The notes under the pieces are model-generated. The model ran no database searches. It was given only the letters and a program-made list of their open reading frames with translations, and was not told the DNA's origin. A DNA stretch of 64,000 nt, taken from a virus. The stretch is from positions 118,778-182,777 of IMG/VR virus record IMGVR_UViG_3300044695_008209. One strand, given 5' to 3'. Positions 33,013-40,948 of this stretch are shown in pieces. Numbering within the stretch: the first letter of the stretch is position 1; every line of letters begins with the position of its first letter. A program made the translations under genes and the position numbers.

Positions 33013-33427
33013 CCCGCTCCAGCACATTCGGGACCAGCCCGGGTACCGGGAGTACCAGGACACGGCCGCGCAGGCGCCGCCGTCGAGGTACCCGTGGGGC
33101 ACCCTCCTCGCCAACGTGGGCGGCATCGCGGCCGCGCACACGGCCGGGTACATCAGCGCCGGCACCCTCGCGAACATGCTCGCATCGTCCAGGGTCGGCG
33201 AGCGGTTCTCCCGGCTCAGCCCGACGGCGCAGCGCAACGCTGTAGGGCAGGCCGTATCCATCGCTGGGTCCGTGGGGGTGGTTGCGACTGGGCTCGCCCA
33301 CATCGCAGGGCAGATGCGCATCGCGGAGGAGGTCTCTCGACTGGAGAGGGAGCGCACCGCGGCGCCGAACGAGAAGGTCGCGTCGGTCTACCTCACGTAC
33401 GAGCGTGCCTTCCGGGATCTCCTGTGA
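32993..33427 (+). CDS. Small hydrophobic virion-type protein ending in a KVAS motif
   Basis: 144 aa from ATG 32993 (33005 is an alternative), overlapping the preceding gene by 20 nt. Two hydrophobic Gly/Ala stretches (TLLANVGGIAAAHTAGYISA and SIAGSVGVVATGLAHIAG) flank a polar segment. The C-terminus reads NEKVASVYLTYERAF. It overlaps the next gene by GTGA. Function unknown. Confidence 0.45.
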   Translation: MDTEMRDPLQHIRDQPGYREYQDTAAQAPPSRYPWGTLLANVGGIAAAHTAGYISAGTLANMLASSRVGERFSRLSPTAQRNAVGQAVSIAGSVGVVATGLAHIAGQMRIAEEVSRLERERTAAPNEKVASVYLTYERAFRDLL

Positions 33428-34227
33428 GCACGGTCGCGACCAGATCCAAGCGGGTCTCCCTGGAACGGGGGACGAACCCGCTGGTCTACGCGCAGCGGCT
33501 GTACGTGCAGTTCCTTCAGGGCCTGTTCAACTTCAACGCCGTGGAGTGCCTGCACTGGGAGCCGGACGAGGAGATCACGGAGATCGTGATCCGCGCCGAG
33601 GCGCCCCTCAACATGAAGAGCGTCGGGAAGCGCCCCGTGATCACCGTGGTCATGGGGCCGACGCAGTTCCAGGGACTCGGCATCGACCAGATGCAGTCGA
33701 TGGACCTGGCCGGAGAGAGGCGCGTGCACACGGACCTCATCTCCGGGCACCTCGTGGTCTACTGCCTCGCAGAGACCGACGTGGTGGCGCAGTGGATCGC
33801 GCACATGGTCGTGCACGGGACGTTGGTGAACCGGCGGCTCCTCGAGTCCTCCGGGGGGTTCCACCAGATCGCGCGCCCTGCCCCGTCGATGAACGCGCCG
33901 AGTCCTCCCGGAGCTCTCATCGGAGGGGATCCTGCCGGACTCGTCATGGTCCAGGTCAACCTGCCCTTCGCCTTCCAGTGGATGTGGTCTGCGGAACCTA
34001 CTGCTCCCAGCCAAGCTCGATCGCTGGACATGGTTACGAGCAAGAAGAGGGCCAGCGACTACCCGTACACTTCCCCCTCTCGACTGGAGAAGGTAGAGTT
34101 GGCGATGTCGGCCGTCCCCGTCACCGTTCGCCGGCTCTCCGGCGCCACGATCACTACCGAGACCATCCTCAACGGCATAGACGACCTGCAGGTTGTCCTT
34201 GCTTCTACCAGTTCCGACGAGGCCTGA
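33424..34227 (+). CDS. Conserved neck / tail-completion-type protein
   Basis: 267 aa from GTG 33424 (GTGA overlap). The opening (LVYAQRLYVQFLQGLFNFN, then LHWEPDEEITEIVIRAEAPL) and the strand-rich middle (RPVITVVMGP, HTDLISGHLVVYCLAETD) match a recurring family placed just before the tail sheath gene in several large myoviruses. A tail terminator or neck role is therefore likely by context. The C-terminus is proline/serine-rich. Confidence 0.52.
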   Translation: MSTVATRSKRVSLERGTNPLVYAQRLYVQFLQGLFNFNAVECLHWEPDEEITEIVIRAEAPLNMKSVGKRPVITVVMGPTQFQGLGIDQMQSMDLAGERRVHTDLISGHLVVYCLAETDVVAQWIAHMVVHGTLVNRRLLESSGGFHQIARPAPSMNAPSPPGALIGGDPAGLVMVQVNLPFAFQWMWSAEPTAPSQARSLDMVTSKKRASDYPYTSPSRLEKVELAMSAVPVTVRRLSGATITTETILNGIDDLQVVLASTSSDEA

Positions 34228-34231
34228 TCAC

Positions 34232-37200
34232 ATGGCATCCGAAAATCGTGTTGGTGTCGAAGTCGAGCAGGTTCTCTCCGAGAGCGCTGCCACCCCCGTC
34301 TCGCCCGCGTTGATCCCCGCGGTGGTAGGCGTCTGCCGGCAGATCGTCGAGGCGCTCGACAGCGACGGCGCACTGGACGCCGATGCGAAGTACGCCGACG
34401 CCCGGTACAACCAGGCGTCGATGTTCATCCCGCAGGCCGACTTCCCGGACCCCCGCGACAACATCGACGAGCTCAACGTGGACGAGGGGACCGTCGGGGC
34501 GGCGCTCTACTTCGGCGGGACGCTGCGCGATCTCGACCGCGGGAGCAACGACAGCTACGGGTCCGCCTTCCTCAAGCTGATGAACAAGTGCCGCGCGGCG
34601 GCGTTCCGCACGTCCGTGGGCACCTCGTTCACCTTTGACCCCACGGTCGGCAACCCCCTCACGCTCGCCTTCGACGTGGTGAACCCCGAGAACGTGTCCT
34701 CGGACATCACGATCACCTTCGTCGGTACGCTGACGGTGGCCGAGGTGGTCGAGCAGGTCAACGAAGCTGTCGGTGCCGAGGTGGCCACGGTCTCCGGCAT
34801 CGTGATGCAGATCACCTCGCCCACCTTCGGGGCGACCTCCAGCATCACCGTGCGTGCGGGCTCCTCCGCCCTCCCGATCCTCTTCGGCGCCTCCTTCAGC
34901 GACGAGCTCGAGCACCGCGTAGTCGGGGCCGGCTTCCACGGACAGGACGACGAGGACGGCGACCTGGTCACCCCCTGGATCGAGTTCTCGCAGGGCGGGT
35001 ACTACACGACCGACGACGCCGGTGTCGTCACCACGGTCTCCTCCTTCCCCGTGTCCCCGACGGCCAACGCGATGTGGGTCGGCCAGGTCGACCTCGACGG
35101 GACCTTCAACACCGCGAAGGCGGCCGCGGTCACCTACACGGGCACCTCCGCCACCGTCCCGCTGATCGCCGCGACGTCCTCGGTGCCCGGCGACCAGATG
35201 TGGGCCGGAGGCGCGCAGGTCGGCAGCGGCGAGGTCATCAAGGTCGAGGCGTCGCGCATCAAGATCGGCAAGCTGAACAACTCGCTCTCCACCTTCGACG
35301 ACGACGGCGAGCCCACGAACCGCGTCTACGACACGGTCGAGGTGAACACCGAGAACCACGGCACGCCGTTCGCCCCCAAGTACGTGTACTTCAAGGCGTT
35401 CGGGCTCACCTACGGAGAGATCCTGCCCGAGGGCGAGGCCGCGACCCTTACGGGCTCCCTCCAGGGGCTCGTCGAGCGTTCCGCCTACGTCCAGAGCTCG
35501 ACGGACATCACCTTCCCGCTGAGCCCGGCCAGCCTCACGCTCATCTTCCAGGTGACCGAGGACGGGATCGACGGCGACGAGGTCACCTACACGTTCGCCG
35601 GCGGCCCCTACGCCAACATCGGAGCGCTCGTCTCCCTGCTCTCCGCGGCCGATGAGTTCAGCCAGCTCACCGTCAGCAACAACGGCGACCAGCTCGTCCT
35701 CCAGACGACCAAGACCGGCGCGGACCAGAGCATCACGGTCAAGTCGACGGGCACGGCGAACACCGCGCTCAAGTTCTCCGCCTCGGTGGCGACCACCGAC
35801 ACCGGCAAGGACGTGGAGTTCGCCACGCAGGCGACGCTCACCGGCGAGGTCATCGCCCTGCCGATGGCGGCGGAGACCAACCTCGTGTTCGGCCTCACGA
35901 TCGAGGACTCGAAGGGCACCCACACGGTGACCTCGACCGCCGTGACGCTCGCGACCGTGACCAACTTCACCACGCTCATCGACCGGATCTGCGAGGCCTT
36001 CGGCTCCGCCAACGGCACCACCGACCCGACCATCTACGACGGCGGCATCGCCATCGCGACCCTGTCCTCCTCCGGAGGGTCCGACACCACCGGCACGCTC
36101 ACGATCACCACGATCGAGGGCGGGGCCGCTGTCACCCTGGAGCTCACCGCGGTCGACGAGACCGACGGGTGGCGCTTCCTCGGGTTCCACGACGACACCG
36201 GTGGTACCTCGGCGCAGCTCGACTCCGCCGGCGGGATCAGCGACTTCGTCGACCTCGCGGGCTCCTGGGTGGTCGGTGCGGGTCCGGACGGGTTCCGCCT
36301 GACCATCGTCGGCGGCGCCAACGCGCTCGTCGCGACCGACATCACCATCCCGGCCGCGACCTACGACGCGGACGCGCTCGCGGCTGCGATCCAGGCTGCG
36401 GTCAACACCGCCATCGGCGCGGGCACCACCACCTGCGCCTGGAACGACGCGGGCTACTTCGTACTCACGGTGCCGGGGGGTACGACCATCACCATGGCCG
36501 CCCGCGGAGCGGGCGTTGACATCGCCGCTACGATCTGGGGCACCCTCGGTGCCCAAGTGGCCGCCGCGTACACCGGCACCGCGCCGACCCAGCCGCGTCT
36601 CACGATCACGCTGACCAGTACCTACAACGGGTCGCCCGAGGTCATCACCGGCCTCGCGACCTACGCGATGGCCGCCGCCGCCAGCGCAGAGGTACTGGCG
36701 GAGCTGCTCAACGCGTCCACGGACTTCTCCGGTCACACCGTCGCCGGGGAGCGCCTCGTCGAGTGGGTCGTCGCCAGCGGCACCGTCATCACCGTCCGCT
36801 CCATCAAGGGCGGCACCCTCGCGTCGCTGTCCTACGGCGCCGCGCAGCCCGGGCTCGTGGCCATGGGCTTCTCCGGTGCCGGCGCCACCGACTCCGGGGC
36901 GGCCCTGGGCGGCAACGCGGATGGTGTCGGCGCGGACGACCTCAAGTCGACCACGCTGCTCTTCAGCCTCGACGACAACCCGTACGAGTACAGCATCACC
37001 TTCGACACCAACTCGCTTGCGGACGCCATCGTCCTCATCAACGAGGCGGTCGACGGCTCCGACGACGTGGCTTCCGAGGACACCCGCAAGCTCGTCCTGA
37101 CCAGCCTGCTCGCCGGCGCAGCGTCGAAGGTCTCCATCAACTCCACGGACGGGGATGCGGACGAGGTCTTCGGCATCACCGGGACCGACGAAGGGGCCGG

Positions 37201-38719
37201 TCGGCCGAACCCCGACTTCTACCTGGACGGCGATGGTGCAGTGCACATCGGGCCCAACATCCTGCGGAACAAGAGCTCCGGCATCCCGTTCTCGCTCGAG
37301 TCGGCCCTCGCAGACGTGTACCTGCCGTACATCGCGCTCCGGAAGGACGTGACCTCTTCGGCCTCGTCGGCCTCCCTGCTCGCGTTCGACGACACCACCA
37401 CGATGGAGGCCAGCATCGGCCCCATCAGCATCAAGAACCCGCTCGCGCTGGGCGTCTTCCTCGCGATGGCCAACTGCCAGACCTACCAGGTCAGCGCCCT
37501 GGGCATCGACGAGGACAGCGCGGCCGCTCCCTACGGCACGCTGGACGGGTGGAGCCGCGCGATCGAGTTCCTCGAGAGCAAGGAGATCTACGCGCTCGCC
37601 CCGCTCACCGACGACGAGTACGTGCAGGGACTCCTGGCCACGCACGTCGTCGCGATGAGCGCCCCGACGGAGCGCGGAGAGCGCATCCTCTTCATCTGGC
37701 AGCCCATCCCCACCCGTGCGGCCACCGTCACGGTGTCCAGCGGAGAGGACGGCGAGACGAACGGGACGGACAACTCCTTCACGCTCGACTCGAACCCGAA
37801 CGCCGACCTCATCGCCAACGACATCGACCCGTCCGACACCATCGAGGTGGACGCGAACCTCTACCTCGAGGTGGTGGTCACCAACGCGGGGGCCTCGGAA
37901 CTCCGGCGCTACTCGGTGGAGGAGGTCAACGGCGTGGTCCTCACGCTGCGCACGACCTTCGCCGCCGACGAGAACACGGATGGCTTCTTCACCACGGAGA
38001 CGCTCGACGAGGAGTTCTCGGGGGCGGACTACTCCCTGAAGATCCGCGGCGCCGAGCTGCTGATCACCGGGACGGCCATCCCCGACCTGGCGTCCCGCGC
38101 GACGGCGGCGGCGGCCGAGGCGACCCCCTACGCGCATCGCCGCATCTACATGCTGGCGTGCAGCTCGGTGGACACCAGCATCAACGGCGTGACCCAGAAC
38201 GTGGAGGGCTTCTACGCCGCGGCGGCCATCGCGGGCATGGTCGCGCAGCAGGCTCCCGCGCAGCCCTTCACCCACTTCCCGATCGCCGGGCTGGGTGCGG
38301 TGTACGGGACGGACGACACGTACAGCGAGAAGCACCTCGACACCGTCGCAGACGGCGGCCGGTACGTGCTGGTCAACATGGGCGGCGCGGTCGTCTCGCG
38401 CAAGCAGCTCTCCACCTCGACCACCAGCATCCAGAGCAAGGAGCTGTCGATCACGAAGGCGGTCGACTACCTGGCCAAGGGCCTGCGGGCGACGAACCGG
38501 GCGTTCATCGGACGCTCGAACATCACCTCCGGGTTCCTCGACCAGCTCACGCTCGCCAACGAGGGCTACCTCGACTACGTCGAGAACCTCGGGGTGGTGA
38601 AGAAGGCAGAGCTCAAGAGCCTCCTCCAGGACACCGACCAGCCCGACACCGTGATGGTCGAGGTGGAGGTCGAGGTCCTCACGCCCTGCAACAAGATCAA
38701 GATCACCATCGTCTCCTGA
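34232..38719 (+). CDS. Tail sheath protein, giant form with inserted beta domains
   Basis: 1495 aa from ATG 34232 (GAGG about 9 nt upstream). The C-terminal 250 residues carry the sheath signature: AAAIAGMVAQQAPAQPFTHF, LSTSTTSIQSKELSITKAVD, RAFIGRSNITSGFL, and the ending PDTVMVEVEVEV...NKIKITIVS. The region about 1000-1180 is the conserved core (LFDD-like strand, ALGVFLAMANCQTYQV, HVVAMS). Sheath proteins usually have about 400-700 residues. The excess comes from at least six Thr/Ser-rich beta modules (near 130-230, 428, 539, 683, 785 and 903-990), each with a helix such as DADALAAAIQAAVNTA resembling flagellar-hook IN motifs. Inserts would decorate the sheath surface. Contraction drives DNA delivery. 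Confidence 0.85.
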   Translation: MASENRVGVEVEQVLSESAATPVSPALIPAVVGVCRQIVEALDSDGALDADAKYADARYNQASMFIPQADFPDPRDNIDELNVDEGTVGAALYFGGTLRDLDRGSNDSYGSAFLKLMNKCRAAAFRTSVGTSFTFDPTVGNPLTLAFDVVNPENVSSDITITFVGTLTVAEVVEQVNEAVGAEVATVSGIVMQITSPTFGATSSITVRAGSSALPILFGASFSDELEHRVVGAGFHGQDDEDGDLVTPWIEFSQGGYYTTDDAGVVTTVSSFPVSPTANAMWVGQVDLDGTFNTAKAAAVTYTGTSATVPLIAATSSVPGDQMWAGGAQVGSGEVIKVEASRIKIGKLNNSLSTFDDDGEPTNRVYDTVEVNTENHGTPFAPKYVYFKAFGLTYGEILPEGEAATLTGSLQGLVERSAYVQSSTDITFPLSPASLTLIFQVTEDGIDGDEVTYTFAGGPYANIGALVSLLSAADEFSQLTVSNNGDQLVLQTTKTGADQSITVKSTGTANTALKFSASVATTDTGKDVEFATQATLTGEVIALPMAAETNLVFGLTIEDSKGTHTVTSTAVTLATVTNFTTLIDRICEAFGSANGTTDPTIYDGGIAIATLSSSGGSDTTGTLTITTIEGGAAVTLELTAVDETDGWRFLGFHDDTGGTSAQLDSAGGISDFVDLAGSWVVGAGPDGFRLTIVGGANALVATDITIPAATYDADALAAAIQAAVNTAIGAGTTTCAWNDAGYFVLTVPGGTTITMAARGAGVDIAATIWGTLGAQVAAAYTGTAPTQPRLTITLTSTYNGSPEVITGLATYAMAAAASAEVLAELLNASTDFSGHTVAGERLVEWVVASGTVITVRSIKGGTLASLSYGAAQPGLVAMGFSGAGATDSGAALGGNADGVGADDLKSTTLLFSLDDNPYEYSITFDTNSLADAIVLINEAVDGSDDVASEDTRKLVLTSLLAGAASKVSINSTDGDADEVFGITGTDEGAGRPNPDFYLDGDGAVHIGPNILRNKSSGIPFSLESALADVYLPYIALRKDVTSSASSASLLAFDDTTTMEASIGPISIKNPLALGVFLAMANCQTYQVSALGIDEDSAAAPYGTLDGWSRAIEFLESKEIYALAPLTDDEYVQGLLATHVVAMSAPTERGERILFIWQPIPTRAATVTVSSGEDGETNGTDNSFTLDSNPNADLIANDIDPSDTIEVDANLYLEVVVTNAGASELRRYSVEEVNGVVLTLRTTFAADENTDGFFTTETLDEEFSGADYSLKIRGAELLITGTAIPDLASRATAAAAEATPYAHRRIYMLACSSVDTSINGVTQNVEGFYAAAAIAGMVAQQAPAQPFTHFPIAGLGAVYGTDDTYSEKHLDTVADGGRYVLVNMGGAVVSRKQLSTSTTSIQSKELSITKAVDYLAKGLRATNRAFIGRSNITSGFLDQLTLANEGYLDYVENLGVVKKAELKSLLQDTDQPDTVMVEVEVEVLTPCNKIKITIVS

Positions 38720-38758
38720 TACACTTCCCCCACCTGCCGCCAGATTCTCGGAGTCCAC

Positions 38759-40162
38759 ATGTCCGCCACTGCCAAGGCCCTCAGCAACGTCGCTTCCTAC
38801 ACCCGTCGGTTCGCGGAGTCCTTCGCCACGCGGAAGCACCGTGTGCTCGATGACCGCGATCAGTCGCTGGCGGACGCGCTGCACGTCCTCGAGGAGAGGT
38901 CCGACAGCTACTACCCGATGATCACCGACCTCGACGCGACCATCGTCCTGCTCGACTCGGCTTCCCCTCTCACCGGCCTGGTGATCACCGGCGCGAACTT
39001 CGTCGGCGATGCGGTCCGGGCGTCGGGCATCAGCGACGAGGACGACACCGTCACCACCAAGGAGCTGACCTGGACCCGCGTGGTCCCGGGCGACGAGGAC
39101 ATCACCGTCACCATCGTCTCCTCGGGCGTCGCCAACAACGCCGTGACCTGCGCGTGGAACCCCACCACCCTGGCCCTCACGGTTACCCGCGGCACCACGG
39201 CCACCGCCAACGACGTGTTCACCGCGGTCAACACCGACGCGGTGGGCAAGTACATCGTCGACGTGACGAAGACCGGCCTCTCGGCCACTGGTGTCCCCAC
39301 CGCGGGCTCCATCACCCTCACCGGTGGCGTGGGCGACCTGCTCACCCTCACCATCGGCAGCACGGCGGTCGATGGCGTGCTCACCGACTGCGGCATCACC
39401 GCGGTCACCGACGCCGCCATCACCTTCGACTTCGACGCCTCGAACGAGACGACGGAGACCATGGTTCTCCTGCAGCTCCGCTGCGACGGCGTCCTGGTCA
39501 CCCCGATCCCGCTCATCGTGGACTTCCCGACCGTCACGGTGGCGGACCTCGCCGTCACGAGCGCCAAGCTCGCGGTCGGCGCCCTCTCCGCCGACGCCAC
39601 GGGCCGCGCGGTCATGGCGACCGACTACTTCAACGCCGCCACGATCCTGCTCAAGATCGCCGACGGTGCCTTCGCCGCCGACGCCGCCACTCGTCTGCTC
39701 TTCGGCGACGGCATCTGGACCTCGGCGAAGCTGGACGCGAACCTGATCCAGTACGCCGAGGTGACCGTCTCGACCGCCGAGCTCAAGGCGCTGCGGGCGA
39801 CCCCCAAGACCCTCGTGGCGGGTCAGGCCGGGAAGGTCATCCAGTACGTGGGGGCGGTCTACTTCTACGACTACCTCACCAACGCGTACGTCATCGCCGC
39901 CCCCGGCGATGACCTCCAGGTCAAGTACACCAACGGTGCCGGCGCCGCCGTCGCGGCTGTCGTGCCCTCCACCGGGTTCATCGACCAGGCGAGCGACCAG
40001 GTCTACGTCGGGCCCGCCCCGACCGCACAGGTGCTCGCCAAGGCCGCCATCGAGGGGCAGGCCCTCGTGCTGCACAACGAGGGTGGCGGGGAGTACACGT
40101 CGGCCACTGGTGGCGTTCTCCGCGTCCAGATCGCCTACCGCGTCCACACCACCGGCTTCTGA
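38759..40162 (+). CDS. Beta-rich tail protein with conserved phage C-terminal domain
   Basis: 467 aa, GGAG 5-6 nt before ATG 38759. The first 55 residues are helical. The middle is Thr/Val-rich with modules like those inserted in the sheath. Residues about 340-465 are a widespread phage structural domain (ELKALRATPKTLVAGQAGKV, YTNGAGAAV, QALVLHNEGGGEYT, VQIAYRV). It lies between sheath and tube genes, so a surface or fibre role on the tail or head is likely. Confidence 0.58.
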   Translation: MSATAKALSNVASYTRRFAESFATRKHRVLDDRDQSLADALHVLEERSDSYYPMITDLDATIVLLDSASPLTGLVITGANFVGDAVRASGISDEDDTVTTKELTWTRVVPGDEDITVTIVSSGVANNAVTCAWNPTTLALTVTRGTTATANDVFTAVNTDAVGKYIVDVTKTGLSATGVPTAGSITLTGGVGDLLTLTIGSTAVDGVLTDCGITAVTDAAITFDFDASNETTETMVLLQLRCDGVLVTPIPLIVDFPTVTVADLAVTSAKLAVGALSADATGRAVMATDYFNAATILLKIADGAFAADAATRLLFGDGIWTSAKLDANLIQYAEVTVSTAELKALRATPKTLVAGQAGKVIQYVGAVYFYDYLTNAYVIAAPGDDLQVKYTNGAGAAVAAVVPSTGFIDQASDQVYVGPAPTAQVLAKAAIEGQALVLHNEGGGEYTSATGGVLRVQIAYRVHTTGF

Positions 40163-40168
40163 GATGTA

Positions 40169-40194
40169 GGAGGGGGCGGGCAGCCGCCCCCTCC
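40169..40194 (+). terminator. Hairpin terminator before the tail tube gene
   Basis: GGAGGGGGCGG (40169-40179) and CCGCCCCCTCC (40184-40194) pair perfectly around the tetraloop GCAG, 7 nt after the preceding stop. No U-run follows, so partial termination or attenuation is likely. Confidence 0.65.
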
Positions 40195-40237
40195 GCCTCT
40201 CTCGACCACCTTCCCACTCTTCGACAAGGCAGAACCC

Positions 40238-40939
40238 ATGGCGACACTTTCGGAATGGAGCCCGTACGATCAGTACGTGCAGGGAGGAATGGTCGACGGC
40301 CGCTACATGAACGCGGCCTACACGCTCATCGCAGCCGGCCCTCCCCGACTGGCGAACGTAGGCGGACCCGCCTTCCTCGCGGCGGCGTTCGCGGCTGGCA
40401 GCTCGGCAGGTGATCAGATCGCCTACCCGGTCGGCGTGGTGCAGAGCTTCAGCCTCGGCCACTCGATGCAGCTCAACCGCTTCTTCGAGATCGGGTCCGA
40501 GCGCAGCTACTTCGTGCCCGGGCGCGTGATGGGGCAGCTCTCGCTGTCCCGCATCATGTACCACGGTCCGTCGCTGCTACGCGTGCTCTACGCCTACTAC
40601 CAGGACCTCGTCCCGAAGACGGTCGTTCCGGCCCTCTTCCCGAACGTCGGTGCCGCCACCGTGGCCAACCCCCACGACGTCGTCATCCCGCCCGGGTACG
40701 AGAACATCTACCTCAACCTGGCCTCGGACCTCTTCAAGCAGCCCATCGGACTGCTCACGATGTTCAAGGACAGCAACGAGGACACGATGGCCTCTTACTA
40801 CTTCGAGTCCTGCTACGTCCCGCAGCACAGCCTCTCCACCGACGCGATGGGCACGGTCATGCAGGAGCAGGTCGGCATCCAGTTCGAGCGGATGATCCCC
40901 ATCGCCACCACGGTCGTCGGCCTGATCAGCGGCCTGTAG
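40238..40939 (+). CDS. Probable tail tube protein
   Basis: 233 aa. The compact alpha/beta sequence has IAYPVGVVQSFSLGH, NRFFEIGSERSYFVPG, GQLSLSRIMYHGPSLLRVL and a final SYYFESCYVPQHSLSTDAMG. The order of strands and the EIGS-R-YFVPG region match a conserved structural protein of large myoviruses placed shortly after the sheath. Size and position fit a tube subunit, which polymerises inside the sheath. A baseplate tube initiator is an alternative. Confidence 0.6.
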   Translation: MATLSEWSPYDQYVQGGMVDGRYMNAAYTLIAAGPPRLANVGGPAFLAAAFAAGSSAGDQIAYPVGVVQSFSLGHSMQLNRFFEIGSERSYFVPGRVMGQLSLSRIMYHGPSLLRVLYAYYQDLVPKTVVPALFPNVGAATVANPHDVVIPPGYENIYLNLASDLFKQPIGLLTMFKDSNEDTMASYYFESCYVPQHSLSTDAMGTVMQEQVGIQFERMIPIATTVVGLISGL

Positions 40940-40948
40940 GAGCCGCTC

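Noticed and set aside
34205-40564. Very long open frame (over 2000 codons) on the - strand opposite the sheath and tail genes
   Set aside because: Composition is Arg/Gly/Val/Asp-rich as expected from the complement of GC-rich codons; no start signal, no family-like sequence, and it covers clear + strand structural genes.
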